NCBI GenBank assembly: GCA_947448745.1
Contig: CANFOQ010000030.1
Span: 1-36,773, forward strand
Reading direction: 5' to 3'
Source of the DNA: Comamonadaceae bacterium
GTDB lineage: Bacteria > Pseudomonadota > Gammaproteobacteria > Burkholderiales > Burkholderiaceae_C
Length of the DNA stretch: 36,773 bases
Shown: positions 1-9,759 of the stretch, in pieces
Position numbering within the stretch: position 1 is the first letter of the stretch
How the letters are laid out: each line of letters opens with the position of its first letter
Made by a program: the position numbers and the translations under genes
Notes under the pieces: generated by a model
Databases searched by the model: none
What the model was told of the DNA's origin: nothing
What the model saw: only the letters and a program-made list of their open reading frames with translations

Positions 1-58
1 GGGCTTTCTGCCTACAATGAAGTCCCAACTATCGCAGTTGCCATAGATTGTTGGTTCC
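1..58. other. Short non-coding stretch at window start
   Basis: No gene can be assigned to these first bases; they precede a strong terminator hairpin. They may be the 3' untranslated end of an upstream gene. In many betaproteobacteria a mucD-like protease gene precedes lepA, but nothing here lets me confirm that. Confidence 0.4.
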
Positions 59-89
59 GGGCGCGTCATCACCTGACGCGCCCTTTTTT
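59..89 (+). terminator. Rho-independent terminator upstream of lepA
   Basis: A perfect 10-bp stem (GGGCGCGTCA at 59-68 pairing with TGACGCGCCC at 74-83) closes a 5-nt loop and is followed directly by six T residues (84-89). This is a textbook intrinsic terminator for plus-strand transcription. It separates the upstream unit from the lepA block, so lepA needs its own promoter in the remaining 45 bases. Confidence 0.9.
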
Positions 90-109
90 ATGGCTTTCTC
101 CTCTATAAA
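84..109 (+). promoter_or_regulatory. Possible promoter of the lepA block
   Basis: A TATAAA-like -10 element lies at 104-109, between the terminator and the lepA start. The corresponding -35 position falls in the T-run of the terminator and matches poorly. The case rests on the need for a promoter here and on the -10 match alone. Confidence 0.3.
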
Positions 110-134
110 TTCAAACACTTAACTGCTTGCATTG

Positions 135-1943
135 ATGAACCACATCAGAAATTTTTCGATCATCGCGCACATTGACCACGGCAAATCCACGCTGGCCGAC
201 CGCATCATTCAGCGTTGCGGCGGACTCAGCGATAGAGAGATGGAAGCGCAGGTGTTGGACTCGATGGACATCGAGAAAGAGCGTGGGATAACCATCAAGG
301 CACAGACCGCTGCGCTGCACTACAAGGCCCGCGATGGCCAGATTTACAACCTGAATTTGATCGACACACCGGGGCATGTCGACTTCTCTTATGAAGTCAG
401 TCGTTCGCTGTCGGCTTGTGAAGGCGCGCTTTTGGTGGTGGATGCCAGCCAAGGGGTTGAAGCGCAGACCGTGGCCAATTGCTATACCGCCCTCGACTTG
501 GGCGTGGAAGTGGTGCCGGTGCTCAACAAAATGGATTTGCCGCAGGCTGATCCTGACAACGCCAAAGCTGAAATCGAAGATGTGATCGGTATTGATGCTT
601 CAGACGCGATTCCTTGCTCGGCCAAAACAGGTATGGGCGTGGAAGACATTTTGGAAGCCGTGGTCGCCAAGATCCCTGCGCCCAAAGGCAACCCCAATGC
701 GCCCTTGCGTGCCATGATCGTCGACAGCTGGTTCGACACCTATGTCGGCGTCGTCATGCTGGTGCGGGTGGTGGATGGACGCTTGGGCAAGGGCGAACGT
801 TTCAAGATGATGGCCACCGAAACGGTTTACAACGCCGACAACCTGGGCGTGTTCACCCCAGCCAACGAACCGCGTGAATCCTTGGAAGCCGGCCAGGTGG
901 GCTACATCATTGCGGGCATCAAGGAATTGCAAGCCGCCAAGGTGGGCGACACCATCACTTTGGAGAAAAAGCTGCCCAACAACCTCGGGCCCGCCGAGCA
1001 AGCGCTGCCGGGCTTCAAGGAAATCCAGCCTCAGGTGTTCGCCGGTTTGTACCCGACCGAAGCCAGCCATTACGACTCTTTGCGTGATGCACTGGAAAAA
1101 CTCAAGCTCAACGACTCTTCGCTGCGCTACGAACCCGAGGTGTCGCAAGCCCTGGGTTTTGGCTTTCGCTGCGGCTTCCTCGGCTTGTTGCACATGGAAA
1201 TCGTGCAAGAACGCTTGGAACGCGAGTTCGACCAAGACCTGATCACGACCGCACCCAGCGTGGTGTATGAAGTACTGAAGGCCGACGGTGAAATCATCAT
1301 GGTGGAGAACCCCTCGAAGATGCCCGAGGCCAGCAAGATGGAAGAAATTCGCGAGCCCATCGTCACGGTGCATTTGTACATGCCCCAAGACTACGTGGGC
1401 GCGGTGATGACCTTGGCCAACCAAAAACGCGGCGTTCAACTCAACATGGCCTACCACGGCCGCCAGGTGATGCTCACCTATGAAATGCCGCTGGGTGAAA
1501 TCGTGCTCGACTTCTTCGACAAACTCAAAAGTGTCAGCCGGGGCTATGCCTCCATGGACTACGAGTTCAAGGAATACCGAGCTTCTGATGTGGTGAAGGT
1601 GGATATTTTGCTCAATGGTGAGCGCGTGGATGCCTTGTCCATCATCGTGCACCGCTCCCAATCGCAATACCGGGGCCGGGCCGTGGTGTCCAAGATGCGC
1701 GAGATCATCAGCCGTCAAATGTTCGACGTGGCCATCCAAGCCGCCATCGGTGCCAACATCATTGCACGCGAAAGCATCAAAGCTTTGCGTAAAAACGTGC
1801 TGGCAAAATGCTATGGCGGCGACATCAGTCGCAAACGCAAACTCTTAGAGAAACAAAAAGCAGGTAAGAAGCGCATGAAACAAATTGGTTCTGTCGAAGT
1901 GCCCCAAGAGGCCTTCTTGGCGATTTTGCAGGTGGAAGACTGA
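135..1943 (+). CDS. lepA: Elongation factor 4 (LepA), ribosome back-translocating GTPase
   Basis: LepA is a translational GTPase that binds the 70S ribosome and acts on stalled or mistranslocated complexes. The 602-residue product matches the family length (about 600). G1 is AHIDHGKST at residues 11-19, G3 DTPGH at 77-81 and G4 NKMD at 131-134. The C-terminal part contains the LepA-specific domain, with a basic end ([19 protein letters not shown] region) that contacts rRNA. I chose ATG 135, because the protein then begins [10 protein letters not shown] as in relatives; an in-frame TTG directly before it (132) is less likely. No strong Shine-Dalgarno is visible. The stop overlaps the lepB start by one base (TGATG), so translation of the two is probably coupled. 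Confidence 0.97.
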   Translation: MNHIRNFSIIAHIDHGKSTLADRIIQRCGGLSDREMEAQVLDSMDIEKERGITIKAQTAALHYKARDGQIYNLNLIDTPGHVDFSYEVSRSLSACEGALLVVDASQGVEAQTVANCYTALDLGVEVVPVLNKMDLPQADPDNAKAEIEDVIGIDASDAIPCSAKTGMGVEDILEAVVAKIPAPKGNPNAPLRAMIVDSWFDTYVGVVMLVRVVDGRLGKGERFKMMATETVYNADNLGVFTPANEPRESLEAGQVGYIIAGIKELQAAKVGDTITLEKKLPNNLGPAEQALPGFKEIQPQVFAGLYPTEASHYDSLRDALEKLKLNDSSLRYEPEVSQALGFGFRCGFLGLLHMEIVQERLEREFDQDLITTAPSVVYEVLKADGEIIMVENPSKMPEASKMEEIREPIVTVHLYMPQDYVGAVMTLANQKRGVQLNMAYHGRQVMLTYEMPLGEIVLDFFDKLKSVSRGYASMDYEFKEYRASDVVKVDILLNGERVDALSIIVHRSQSQYRGRAVVSKMREIISRQMFDVAIQAAIGANIIARESIKALRKNVLAKCYGGDISRKRKLLEKQKAGKKRMKQIGSVEVPQEAFLAILQVED

Positions 1944-2944
1944 TGCCCACCCTCACCGCTTTTTTATTGGCAGGCATTGCAGGCTATGCGGGTGCTTGGT
2001 ATGCCGGACTCATCGAGGGCTCGTTTGCCGCCTTGTTGTTGCTGGCCACCACCGTGACGGGCGTTTACTGGTTGGCCGAGCAACTGCACTTCATGCCCTT
2101 GCGCCGCGCCGCCGCTTTGCAGTTTGATGCCGAGCGTGCCCAACGTTTGGAAGCCTTGGCACAGCAAGGCATCACCTCTCAAGAAGACGAAACGCCTGCA
2201 CTGCAAGCACGCGAAGCTCTTTTGCGCCAACCCTGGTGGTTGGATTGGACCGCTGGTTTGTTCCCCGTGATTGCGGCGGTGTTCATCCTGCGTTCCTTCT
2301 TGTTTGAACCCTTCAAAATTCCTTCGGGCTCCATGATCCCCACCTTGCACATTGGTGATTTGATCTTGGTGAACAAATTTCATTACGGCATTCGATTGCC
2401 CGTGTTGAACCTCAAAGTGATCGATGGTCATCCGGTTGAGCGTGGCGATGTCATGGTGTTTCGCTACCCACCCAAGCCCAGCTTGGATTACATCAAACGG
2501 GTGGTGGGTGTCCCCGGCGACAAAATCGCTTACATCAACAAAGTGTTGACCATCAACGGTCAACTCGTCAGCAAGGAATCCATTCCCGAGTTTTTCGATG
2601 CCGACACGATGCGCTACAGCAAACAGTTTGAAGAGGCCATGCCGATTGGCAGCAACCCGTCCCAAATGAACACCTTGCGTGTTCACCGCTTGCTCAACGA
2701 CGATCGCGTCCCCAACTTCGTCAGCGGCATCAATGATTTTGCTTTCAAAGACAACTGCAGCTACACCGTCGAAGGGGTGGAGTGCACGGTGCCTGAAGGA
2801 CACTATTTCATGATGGGTGACAACCGCGACAACTCTATGGATTCGCGCTACTGGGGGTTTGTGCCTGACAAAAACATTGTTGGCAAAGCCTTTTTCATCT
2901 GGATGAATTTCGCCAACCCATCGCGCGTGGGTGGCTTCGACTGA
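1943..2944 (+). CDS. lepB: Signal peptidase I (leader peptidase)
   Basis: This inner-membrane serine protease removes signal peptides from proteins exported by Sec or Tat. The 333-residue protein has two N-terminal hydrophobic segments (about 5-45 and 104-120). The periplasmic catalytic domain follows: PSGSM with nucleophile Ser130, DYIKRVVG with general-base Lys185, and the late GDNRDNSMDSRYWG box of family S26. It is organised like the Escherichia coli enzyme. The gene starts on the last base of the lepA stop and is followed 2 bp later by rnc, the usual lepA-lepB-rnc-era order of proteobacteria. Confidence 0.97.
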   Translation: MPTLTAFLLAGIAGYAGAWYAGLIEGSFAALLLLATTVTGVYWLAEQLHFMPLRRAAALQFDAERAQRLEALAQQGITSQEDETPALQAREALLRQPWWLDWTAGLFPVIAAVFILRSFLFEPFKIPSGSMIPTLHIGDLILVNKFHYGIRLPVLNLKVIDGHPVERGDVMVFRYPPKPSLDYIKRVVGVPGDKIAYINKVLTINGQLVSKESIPEFFDADTMRYSKQFEEAMPIGSNPSQMNTLRVHRLLNDDRVPNFVSGINDFAFKDNCSYTVEGVECTVPEGHYFMMGDNRDNSMDSRYWGFVPDKNIVGKAFFIWMNFANPSRVGGFD

Positions 2945-2946
2945 GC

Positions 2947-3645
2947 ATGGGCAAGGTCACGGACGACAAGTCACACACGGCCTTGCAAACCCGTTTGCAG
3001 CACCAGTACGCTGACCCCAAGTTGCTGGCCTTGGCGCTGACCCACCGCAGTTTTGGCAGTGGCCACAACGAGCGTCTTGAATTCTTGGGCGACTCGGTGT
3101 TGAACCTGGCCGTCTCCAAAATGATTTACACCGCCTTGCACGATTTGCCCGAAGGCGATTTGTCTCGGGTGCGGGCCAACCTCGTCAAGCAAGACACCCT
3201 GCACCGCTTGGCCTTGGACCTGGGGCTGGCAGGCATGGTGCGCTTGGGTGAAGGCGAAATGCGCTCGGGCGGACAACAGCGCCCCTCCATCTTGGCCGAT
3301 GCCTTGGAAGCCGTGATTGGCTCGGTGTTTTTGGATGCCGGTTTTGATGCTGCCCAAGCCCTGGTGTTTCGTTTGTTTGAAAAAGTGGACATGTCGCCGA
3401 CCATGATGGCAGCGGCCAAAGACCCGAAAACCGAATTGCAAGAATGGTTGCAAGCCCGTCGTTGGCAGTTGCCCACGTACCGGGTAGTGGGCACCACGGG
3501 TGCCGCGCATCAACAAACCTTTGATGTGGAATGCGAAGTCCCCGAATTGAAACAGTCGCAACGCGGCATCGGCAGTTCACGCCGCAGTGGTGAACAAGCA
3601 GCGGCCTTGGCCATGCTTCAATGGTTGCGAGAAAACCCCCAATGA
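2947..3645 (+). CDS. rnc: Ribonuclease III
   Basis: RNase III is a Mg2+-dependent double-strand RNA endonuclease that processes rRNA precursors, structured mRNAs and sRNA duplexes. The 232-residue product carries the signature NERLEFLGD at 41-49 (Glu42, Glu45, Asp49) and the second metal-binding pair Asp118/Glu121 in DALEAVIG. The C-terminal quarter is the double-stranded-RNA-binding domain (about 155-230), starting at [11 protein letters not shown]. The start lies 2 bp after the lepB stop, and the stop overlaps the era start as ATGA. Confidence 0.97.
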   Translation: MGKVTDDKSHTALQTRLQHQYADPKLLALALTHRSFGSGHNERLEFLGDSVLNLAVSKMIYTALHDLPEGDLSRVRANLVKQDTLHRLALDLGLAGMVRLGEGEMRSGGQQRPSILADALEAVIGSVFLDAGFDAAQALVFRLFEKVDMSPTMMAAAKDPKTELQEWLQARRWQLPTYRVVGTTGAAHQQTFDVECEVPELKQSQRGIGSSRRSGEQAAALAMLQWLRENPQ

Positions 3646-4559
3646 CCGAAGAACAAACCATTTCTCCTCAACGCTGCGGCACCGTGGCCATCATTGGCAA
3701 GCCCAATGTGGGCAAATCCACCTTGCTCAATGCCTTGGTGGGTCAAAAGATCAGCATCACCTCGCGCAAGGCGCAAACCACGCGCCACCGCATCACCGGC
3801 ATCCGCACCATCGAACAAACCCAGTTCATCTTTGTCGATACGCCGGGCTTTCAAACCGCCCATGGCAACGCCTTGAACCGCTCGCTCAACAAGACCGTGT
3901 TGGGCGCTGTCGGCGATGTGGACTTGGTGTTGTTCGTGGTGAATGCGGGCAGCTTTGCCGCCGCTGACGCCAAAGTGATGGCGCTGCTTGGCAAAAACAT
4001 CCCCGCCATGCTGGTGGCCAACAAGCTCGACAAAGTCAACCGCCGAGAAGAACTGGCACCTTGGTTGCAAGAGATGCAAAGCAAACACGCGTTTGCCGAA
4101 TTTGTGCCGATGTCGGCCAAGAACCCCAAAGACATTGAACGCTTGTTGGTGCAGTGCCAAAAATACCTGCCCGAGCAAGCCTGGTGGTATGCCGAAGACG
4201 AGCTCACCGACCGCAGCGAGAAGTTTTTGGCCAGCGAAATCATCCGTGAAAAATTGTTCCGCCTCACCGGTGACGAGTTGCCCTACACCTCCACCGTCAT
4301 CATCGACAAATTCACCGAAGAGCCCGGCAAAACCGTCTCTCGCATGGTGCGCATTGCCGCCACCATCGTCGTCGAGCGTGATGGCCACAAGGCCATGGTG
4401 ATTGGCGACAAAGGCGAACGCTTGAAACAAATCGGCACCATGGCCCGCCAAGAATTGGAAAAGCTGATGGATGCCAAGGTGTTCCTGGAACTCTGGGTGA
4501 AAGTGCGCTCCGGCTGGGCCGATGACGAAGCGCGGGTGCGCAGCTTTGGCTACGAGTAG
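3642..4559 (+). CDS. era: GTPase Era, 30S subunit assembly factor
   Basis: Era is a GTPase that binds the 3' end of 16S rRNA and acts in 30S maturation. The 305-residue product has G1 GKPNVGKS (19-26), G3 DTPG (66-69), G4 NKLD (127-130) and SAK (158-160), followed by a C-terminal KH RNA-binding domain (about 210-295; [13 protein letters not shown] is the KH loop). I prefer ATG 3642, which overlaps the rnc stop as ATGA and gives the usual length. A longer reading from ATG 3621 would add seven residues inside rnc. The 3' end overlaps the recO reading frame. Confidence 0.97.
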   Translation: MTEEQTISPQRCGTVAIIGKPNVGKSTLLNALVGQKISITSRKAQTTRHRITGIRTIEQTQFIFVDTPGFQTAHGNALNRSLNKTVLGAVGDVDLVLFVVNAGSFAAADAKVMALLGKNIPAMLVANKLDKVNRREELAPWLQEMQSKHAFAEFVPMSAKNPKDIERLLVQCQKYLPEQAWWYAEDELTDRSEKFLASEIIREKLFRLTGDELPYTSTVIIDKFTEEPGKTVSRMVRIAATIVVERDGHKAMVIGDKGERLKQIGTMARQELEKLMDAKVFLELWVKVRSGWADDEARVRSFGYE

Positions 4560-5316
4560 GTCCAAGGTTTTTCGGGTTCTGGACGAACCCGGCTTCGTGA
4601 TTCACCACTACGACTGGAGTGAATCCAGCCGCATCTTGGAAGTTTTCACGCGTCACTATGGGCGTGTGGCCTTGGTGGCCAAAGGGGCCAAGCGGCCCAC
4701 CTCCAATTTGAGACCTGTACTTTTGCCCCTGCAACCGCTGTTGTTGTGCTTTGGCGGCGAGGGCGAAATCCGCACCTTGAAAAGTGCCGAATGGGCCGGT
4801 GGCCATGTGATGCCCAGTGGTGAAGCCTTGCTCTCAGGCTACTACTTGAATGAACTCTTGTTGCGCTTGTTGGCTCGCGACGACCCGCACGCCGCTTTGT
4901 TTGATGTCTACCGCCAAACGGTGAAGGTGTTGGCCAGTGGCTTGGAACACACCACTGCACCCTTGCTGCGGGCGTTTGAATTGATGCTGCTGCGCGATAT
5001 TGGTTTCTTGCCTGATTTGTCTTTGCAAACCATGACTTTGCAACCGGTGTTGCCCGACAAGGGCTATGGCCTGGTGGCAGAAGGCGGCTTGCAGGCCATG
5101 CCGCCAGGTTCGCAGTTGCAGGGCCGCCAATGGTTGCAATTGCAAACTGCCTTGGATGGCGATGAGCCCCTCACCACCTTGCTGCGTGTTTGCGCCGAAT
5201 GGCCGAGTGAAGACCGCACCTTGTTGCAAACCCAGTTGCGTGCTTTGTTGCACTACCATTGCGGGGTCAGCAGCTTGCGCACCCGCCAAGTGATGATGGA
5301 TTTGCAAGCCCTATGA
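4522..5316 (+). CDS. recO: DNA repair protein RecO
   Basis: RecO works with RecR and RecF to load RecA on gapped DNA during recombinational repair. The 264-residue product has the N-terminal OB-fold start ([15 protein letters not shown], then [19 protein letters not shown]) and the helical RecO C-terminal domain. The usual zinc cysteines of some RecO proteins are not obvious. The start is uncertain: ATG 4522 overlaps era by 38 bp, while TTG 4546 would give MATSRSK, closer to the N-termini I expect in related genera. The stop overlaps pdxJ as ATGA. Confidence 0.93.
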   Translation: MTKRGCAALATSRSKVFRVLDEPGFVIHHYDWSESSRILEVFTRHYGRVALVAKGAKRPTSNLRPVLLPLQPLLLCFGGEGEIRTLKSAEWAGGHVMPSGEALLSGYYLNELLLRLLARDDPHAALFDVYRQTVKVLASGLEHTTAPLLRAFELMLLRDIGFLPDLSLQTMTLQPVLPDKGYGLVAEGGLQAMPPGSQLQGRQWLQLQTALDGDEPLTTLLRVCAEWPSEDRTLLQTQLRALLHYHCGVSSLRTRQVMMDLQAL

Positions 5317-6047
5317 ACACCCATCTCTCCGTCAATTTGAACAAAGTTGCGCTGGTGCGCAACACCCGCCACCTGGGCATTCCCAGCGTCACCCGCGCCG
5401 CCACGCTGTGTTTGCAAGCCGGTGCGCAGGGCATCACGGTGCATCCCCGACCCGATCAACGGCACATTCGCGACAGCGATGTGCACGACTTGGCCGCGTT
5501 GCTCAAAGACTGGCCGGACCGCGAATACAACATCGAAGGCAACCCCTTGCACAACCTGATGCCCTTGGTGCGTTTGGTGCGGCCGCACCAAGTGACTTTT
5601 GTGCCCGATGGTGAAGGGCAGTTCACCTCGGACCACGGCTGGCGCTTCCCCCTAGACGCCGCTGTTTTGAAAGACCTGGTGGCCGAGGCCAAAGCATTGG
5701 GTGCCCGCGTGAGTTTGTTCATGGACGCCGACCCACAGGCCATGGCCGCAGCCCGCGAAGTGGGTGCTGATCGGGTGGAGCTGTACACCGAGCCTTATGC
5801 CCAAGCCCATGGGCAGGCTGCGCAAGCCCAGGTGTTGGCGCAGTTCAAGGCCGCCGCTGTGGCCGCGCAAGCGGTGGGCTTGGAAGTGAATGCAGGCCAC
5901 GATTTGAACCTGCTGAATTTGCGCGACTTTGTGCAAACCGTGCCCGACGTGAAAGAGGTATCGATTGGCCATGCCCTCATGGCCGATGCCTTGGAGATGG
6001 GCTACAACGCCACCATCCAAGCCTATTTGAAGTGCCTGCAAGCATGA
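5313..6047 (+). CDS. pdxJ: Pyridoxine 5'-phosphate synthase
   Basis: PdxJ condenses 1-deoxy-D-xylulose 5-phosphate with 3-amino-2-oxopropyl phosphate, the last step of DXP-dependent vitamin B6 synthesis, in the cytoplasm. The 244-residue TIM-barrel protein shows [14 protein letters not shown] at the N-terminus, [13 protein letters not shown] with catalytic His44, a NIEGNP segment with a candidate acidic residue at 75, and the phosphate-binding end NAGHDLN and [14 protein letters not shown] 5313 is preferred because it overlaps the recO stop as ATGA and starts at the conserved region; an upstream frame start at 5259 would lie deep inside recO. Confidence 0.95.
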   Translation: MNTHLSVNLNKVALVRNTRHLGIPSVTRAATLCLQAGAQGITVHPRPDQRHIRDSDVHDLAALLKDWPDREYNIEGNPLHNLMPLVRLVRPHQVTFVPDGEGQFTSDHGWRFPLDAAVLKDLVAEAKALGARVSLFMDADPQAMAAAREVGADRVELYTEPYAQAHGQAAQAQVLAQFKAAAVAAQAVGLEVNAGHDLNLLNLRDFVQTVPDVKEVSIGHALMADALEMGYNATIQAYLKCLQA

Positions 6048-6448
6048 GCCAGATTTACGGCATTGGCACGGATATTTGCGACATTCGCCGTATCCGTGCC
6101 AGCTTCGAGCGGCATGGCGAACGCTTCGCCTTGAAGATTTTGAGCGACGCTGAAATGCACACGTTTCGCGCCCGCAGCTTGCGCTGGCCGGATCGGGGCG
6201 TTCGCTTTTTGGCCACGCGTTTTTCGGTGAAAGAGGCGTTCAGCAAGGCCATTGGTTTGGGCATGCGCATGCCCATGACCTGGCGGCATTGCGAAGTGGG
6301 CAAGTTGCCCAGCGGCCAACCCACCATTGTTTTGCATGGCGCTTTGCAGGATTGGTTCAACCAACGGCAATTGCGCGCCCATGTCACCCTCAGCGACGAA
6401 ACCGACTACGCCACCAGCCACGTCATCGTTGAACAAACCACCGCTTGA
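6044..6448 (+). CDS. acpS: Holo-[acyl-carrier-protein] synthase
   Basis: AcpS transfers the 4'-phosphopantetheine arm from CoA to apo-ACP, switching on fatty-acid synthesis. The 134-residue product has the family size and motifs: GIGTDI with Mg-binding Asp10 and [12 protein letters not shown] with Glu64. ATG 6044 overlaps the pdxJ stop as ATGA. The pdxJ-acpS order is the usual one in proteobacteria. Confidence 0.96.
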   Translation: MSQIYGIGTDICDIRRIRASFERHGERFALKILSDAEMHTFRARSLRWPDRGVRFLATRFSVKEAFSKAIGLGMRMPMTWRHCEVGKLPSGQPTIVLHGALQDWFNQRQLRAHVTLSDETDYATSHVIVEQTTA

Positions 6449-6451
6449 ACC

Positions 6452-7552
6452 ATGAAAAATGTGCTCCACGCCCCGCTGATTTTGGACATTGCTGGCACCA
6501 CGCTCTGCGACACCGACCGCCGCCGTCTGGCGCACCCACTCACGGGGGGCTTGATTTTGTTTGGCCGCAATTGGGTGGACCGCGCACAACTCAGCGCCTT
6601 GTGCGCCGACATCAAGTCTGTGCGCCCTGATGCCTTGATATGTGTGGACCATGAAGGCGGGCGGGTCCAGCGTTTCAGGACAGACGGCTTCACCCATTTG
6701 CCGCCCATGCGTGCTTTGGGCGAGTTGTGGGCAGAAGATGAAAACGGCATGGTGGGCAGCGGGGCGCTGCAAGCCATGAACGCGGCCACCGCCTGCGGCT
6801 TCGTGTTGGCCTCAGAGCTGCGTGCTTGTGGCGTGGACTTCAGCTTCACGCCGGTGCTGGATTTGGACTTTGGCAGCAGCGGGGTGATTGGCGACCGCGC
6901 CTTTGCACGCGATCCGCGCATGGTGAGTTTGTTGGCCAAAAGCTTGATGCACGGTCTGTTGCAAGCCGGCATGGCCAACTGCGGCAAGCATTTCCCAGGG
7001 CATGGTTTCGTCAAGGCCGATTCGCACACCGAGATTCCGGTGGACAAACGCAGCCTGAAAAACATCCTGACCGACGACGCCTTGCCCTACGAATGGCTCA
7101 ACACCTGCATGAGCAGTGTCATGCCCGCCCATGTCATCTACCCCAAGGTGGACGGTCGGCCTGCCGGTTTCTCCAAGCGCTGGTTGCAAGACATCTTGCG
7201 CCAACAGCTGGGTTTCTTGGGTGCCGTGTTCAGCGACGATTTGTCCATGGCCGGTGCCCGGCTGATTGATGGCCGTGAGGTGACCTACACCGAAGCCGCC
7301 GTCACCGCCTTGAACGCGGGTTGTGACTTGGTGCTGCTGTGCAACCAAAGCACACCGAACAGCCCCGAAGGCGGGCGGGCGGTGGACGACTTGCTCGATG
7401 GATTAGCGCAGGCCCAACGCCTGGGGCATTGGTCCGCCAGTGCCGCCAGCGAAGCCAGACGCAGCGCGTTGTTGCCGTCCAGCCCCGCTTTGGACTGGGA
7501 CAGCTTGCTGCAGACGCCAGCCTATTTGCAGGCTTTGGCCTTGCTTCCCTGA
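6452..7552 (+). CDS. nagZ: Beta-N-acetylhexosaminidase NagZ
   Basis: NagZ is a cytoplasmic glycoside hydrolase family 3 enzyme that removes N-acetylglucosamine from anhydro-muropeptides during peptidoglycan recycling; in many Gram-negatives its product influences AmpC beta-lactamase induction. The 366-residue protein shows DHEGGRVQR (66-74), KHFPGHG (179-185, with the His that serves as acid/base in this group) and SDDLSM (261-266, containing the nucleophilic Asp). It starts 3 bp after the acpS stop and is the last gene of the plus-strand block. Confidence 0.95.
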   Translation: MKNVLHAPLILDIAGTTLCDTDRRRLAHPLTGGLILFGRNWVDRAQLSALCADIKSVRPDALICVDHEGGRVQRFRTDGFTHLPPMRALGELWAEDENGMVGSGALQAMNAATACGFVLASELRACGVDFSFTPVLDLDFGSSGVIGDRAFARDPRMVSLLAKSLMHGLLQAGMANCGKHFPGHGFVKADSHTEIPVDKRSLKNILTDDALPYEWLNTCMSSVMPAHVIYPKVDGRPAGFSKRWLQDILRQQLGFLGAVFSDDLSMAGARLIDGREVTYTEAAVTALNAGCDLVLLCNQSTPNSPEGGRAVDDLLDGLAQAQRLGHWSASAASEARRSALLPSSPALDWDSLLQTPAYLQALALLP

Positions 7553-7599
7553 GTCGGCTGCACACATTTGCAGCACAAAGGGCCCAAGCCATTAACGGT

Positions 7600-7651
7600 T
7601 AAAATAGACCCTCTTGACCCCGCTAGACGGGTCACAAGGTTTGTTAAAGGA
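7600..7651 (+). promoter_or_regulatory. Possible -10 box and clear RBS before the zinc-ribbon gene
   Basis: The 104-bp gap after nagZ contains TAAAAT at 7600-7605 as a candidate -10 with no convincing -35. GACCC/GGGTC (7616-7620/7629-7633) could form a short leader hairpin. AAAGGA at 7646-7651, 5 bases before ATG 7657, is a good Shine-Dalgarno. The gene probably has its own transcript. Confidence 0.35.
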
Positions 7652-7656
7652 ATGAC

Positions 7657-7914
7657 ATGGCTACCAAATCTGGCAAAACTTCGGTTGACGAGAGTGGTCT
7701 TCGTTTTACCAGTCGAGAAAACGGTTCACCCTTTGCGGGCATGGGCAAAATGGGCGAAACCATGTCCTGCATCAAATGCGGCATGCACAAACCCCGTCGC
7801 CAAGGCAGCCAACAACGCTTTGCCGGCAGCCTGGCTTTCTTCTGCCACGACTGCAAACCCCCTAAGCCTGTGGTGAAACCAGGCGCAGCCACCGAAGCCG
7901 CGCCCAAGGCCTGA
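7657..7914 (+). CDS. Small zinc-ribbon-like protein of unknown function
   Basis: I do not recognise a named family. The 85-residue protein has two CxxC pairs, CIKC at 38-41 and CHDC at 63-66, separated by 21 residues, which suggests a single structural zinc site. The N-terminus is polar (Lys/Ser/Thr) with FTSRENGSPFAGMGKMGE before the first pair, and the C-terminus is a Pro/Ala/Lys tail. A strong Shine-Dalgarno (AAAGGA) precedes the ATG, and the composition looks like real coding sequence. Small proteins with two CxxC pairs often bind nucleic acid or ribosomes, but nothing here proves that. It converges on lysS with a 7-bp gap. Confidence 0.8.
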   Translation: MATKSGKTSVDESGLRFTSRENGSPFAGMGKMGETMSCIKCGMHKPRRQGSQQRFAGSLAFFCHDCKPPKPVVKPGAATEAAPKA

Positions 7915-7923
7915 TGGGTTTTT
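7903..7923 (+). terminator. Weak terminator candidate after the zinc-ribbon gene
   Basis: CCCA (7903-7906) can pair with TGGG (7915-7918) across the palindrome-containing loop AGGCCTGA, followed by five T residues (7919-7923). The stem is only 4 bp, so this is a weak candidate, but the position at the end of the plus-strand gene fits. Confidence 0.3.
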
Positions 7924-9451
7924 AATGTTCTCGGCGCAATGCCGGGAACAAAATCACGTCCCGGATGCTGGGGCTGTCTGTCAAAAGCATCATCAATCGG
8001 TCCATGCCAATGCCACAGCCACCGGCTGGAGGCATGCCGTACTCCAACGCCCGCACAAAGTCGTGGTCATAAAACATGGCTTCATCGTCGCCGCTGTCCT
8101 TCGCGTTCACTTGGGCATGAAAGCGCGCCGCTTGGTCTTCGGCGTCGTTCAATTCGCTGAAACCATTGCCAAATTCTCGGCCGGTGATGTAGAGCTCGAA
8201 ACGTTCGGTCACTTCTGGGTGGCTGTCGCTGGCGCGTGCCAGAGGTGAAATTTCCACCGGATGCTCGCAGATGAAGGTGGGTTCCCACAGCTTGTCTTCC
8301 ACGGTTTCTTCAAAGTACAGCACCTGCAAACCGGCCAAACTGCGGCCAGAGAGTTTGTGTTTTTCTTCGGAGTGACCAAGCTTTTTCAAGGCGTTGATCA
8401 GCCATGCGCTGTCGTCCACATGGTCGCCAGCCTCGGTGTATTGGATGATGGCTTCGCGGATGGTGAGGCGGGCAAAGGGCTTGGACAGGTCCACGGGTTT
8501 GCCGTCATAGGTCAGCATGAGGGTGCCAACGGCTTTTTCGGCGGCGTCGCGGATCAGGCTTTCGGTGAACTGCATCAGGTCTTGGTAGTTCCAATACGCC
8601 GCGTAGAACTCCATCATGGTGAATTCGGGGTTGTGGCGCACGGATATACCTTCGTTGCGGAAGTTGCGGTTGATCTCGAACACCCGCTCGAAGCCGCCCA
8701 CCAACAAGCGTTTCAGGTACAGCTCGGGAGCGATGCGCAAGAACATTTGCTGGTCAAGGGCGTTGTGGTGCGTCTCAAAGGGCCGGGCGTTCGCACCACC
8801 CGGAATCGGGTGCAGCATCGGCGTTTCCACTTCCAAGAAACCGTGTTGCACCATGAAGTCGCGGATGCCGCTCACCGCTTTGCTGCGGGCAATGAAACGT
8901 TGGCGCGAGGTGTCGTCGGTGATCAGATCGACATAGCGCTGGCGGTATTTGATTTCTTGGTCGTGCACACCATGAAATTTGTCGGGCAGCGGACGCAGGC
9001 TTTTGGTCAGCATCCGGATGCTGGTGACATGCACCGACAACTCGCCGGTTTTGGTTTTGAACACATGGCCTTCAGCGCCAACGATGTCGCCCAAATCCCA
9101 ATGTTTGAAGTCTTCGTAAAGCTCCAGGCCAATTTCTTCGCCCTTCACATACACCTGCATCCGACCTGTGCTGTCTTGCAAAGTGGCGAAACTGGCCTTG
9201 CCCATGACCCGCTTCAGGACCATGCGACCAGCAATGCGCACCGTGTGCTTTTCCTCGACCAAGACCTCGGCCGTCTTGGCACCATGCGCAGTGTGCAAGG
9301 GTTCGGCGTGGTGGGCGGGCTTGAAATCGTTGGGAAAAGCCACTGGGCCGCCAAGCGCCTGACGCTGGCGCATGTGCTTCAGTTTGTCGCGGCGTTCGGC
9401 AATCAGTTGGTTGTCGTCTTGGGGTGCGGGGGAGGGTGTGTTTTCTGACAT
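7922..9451 (-). CDS. lysS: Lysine--tRNA ligase (class II)
   Basis: This enzyme charges tRNA-Lys with lysine. The 509-residue protein has an N-terminal OB-fold anticodon-binding domain (about 65-150; [18 protein letters not shown]) and a class II catalytic core. Motif 2 is [19 protein letters not shown] (264-282), and motif 3 is near the C-terminus ([15 protein letters not shown]). The residues before about 60 form a poorly conserved, probably flexible tail. It lies alone on the minus strand between two plus-strand genes, with a divergent DUF3297-type gene 59 bp from its start. Confidence 0.97.
   Translation of the reverse strand: MSENTPSPAPQDDNQLIAERRDKLKHMRQRQALGGPVAFPNDFKPAHHAEPLHTAHGAKTAEVLVEEKHTVRIAGRMVLKRVMGKASFATLQDSTGRMQVYVKGEEIGLELYEDFKHWDLGDIVGAEGHVFKTKTGELSVHVTSIRMLTKSLRPLPDKFHGVHDQEIKYRQRYVDLITDDTSRQRFIARSKAVSGIRDFMVQHGFLEVETPMLHPIPGGANARPFETHHNALDQQMFLRIAPELYLKRLLVGGFERVFEINRNFRNEGISVRHNPEFTMMEFYAAYWNYQDLMQFTESLIRDAAEKAVGTLMLTYDGKPVDLSKPFARLTIREAIIQYTEAGDHVDDSAWLINALKKLGHSEEKHKLSGRSLAGLQVLYFEETVEDKLWEPTFICEHPVEISPLARASDSHPEVTERFELYITGREFGNGFSELNDAEDQAARFHAQVNAKDSGDDEAMFYDHDFVRALEYGMPPAGGCGIGMDRLMMLLTDSPSIRDVILFPALRREH
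7926..7950. other. Hairpin overlapping the lysS 3' end
   Basis: TGTTCTCGGC (7926-7935) and GCCGGGAACA (7941-7950) form a 10-bp stem with one G-T pair around the loop GCAAT. It lies in the last codons of lysS. Neither strand has a T-run after it, so it is not a standard terminator; it could protect the mRNA 3' end. Confidence 0.35.
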
Positions 9452-9510
9452 CCAAGGATTCTAAGAGTTCACCGAGAATGCTCCTTTTCAAGCACTTTGA
9501 AGCCAACACC

Positions 9511-9759
9511 ATGACTGAAGCCAGCACCCGCCCTGAACTGCCCGACCGTTTGTCCATTGATGCTCGCAGCCCGCATTACGTACCAGCTGTTTTTCAACAT
9601 GACATCGGCATTCGATTCAACGACAAAGAACGCCATGATGTGGAGGAATACTGCATCAGCGAAGGATGGATCAAAGTCCCTGCCGGCAAGACCCTGGACC
9701 GCAAAGGCAAACCTTTATTGCTTACTTTGAAAGGCCGGGTCGAGGTCTACTACCGCTGA
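9511..9759 (+). CDS. DUF3297-type small protein
   Basis: The 82-residue product matches my recollection of the DUF3297 family of proteobacterial proteins with no known function: LPDRLSIDARSPHYVPAVF, HDIGIRFNDKERHDVEEYC, EGWIKVPAGKTLDRKGKP and a final GRVEVYY. It is small, charged and soluble, with no membrane segment. ATG 9511 fits the family start best. An in-frame ATG at 9478 would add 11 residues of unconserved look (MLLFKHFEANT). No strong Shine-Dalgarno is visible before either. It is divergent from lysS. Confidence 0.85.
   Translation: MTEASTRPELPDRLSIDARSPHYVPAVFQHDIGIRFNDKERHDVEEYCISEGWIKVPAGKTLDRKGKPLLLTLKGRVEVYYR

Noticed and set aside
600-1739. A 379-codon minus-strand frame inside lepA
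   Set aside because: Same reason: His-rich shadow of a strongly conserved gene.
7926-7950. Bidirectional terminator between the zinc-ribbon gene and lysS
   Set aside because: The stem is good, but neither strand has a T-run after it and it lies inside lysS.
8261-9448. A 395-codon open frame antisense to lysS
   Set aside because: lysS has all class II motifs; the antisense translation has the low-complexity look of a shadow frame.
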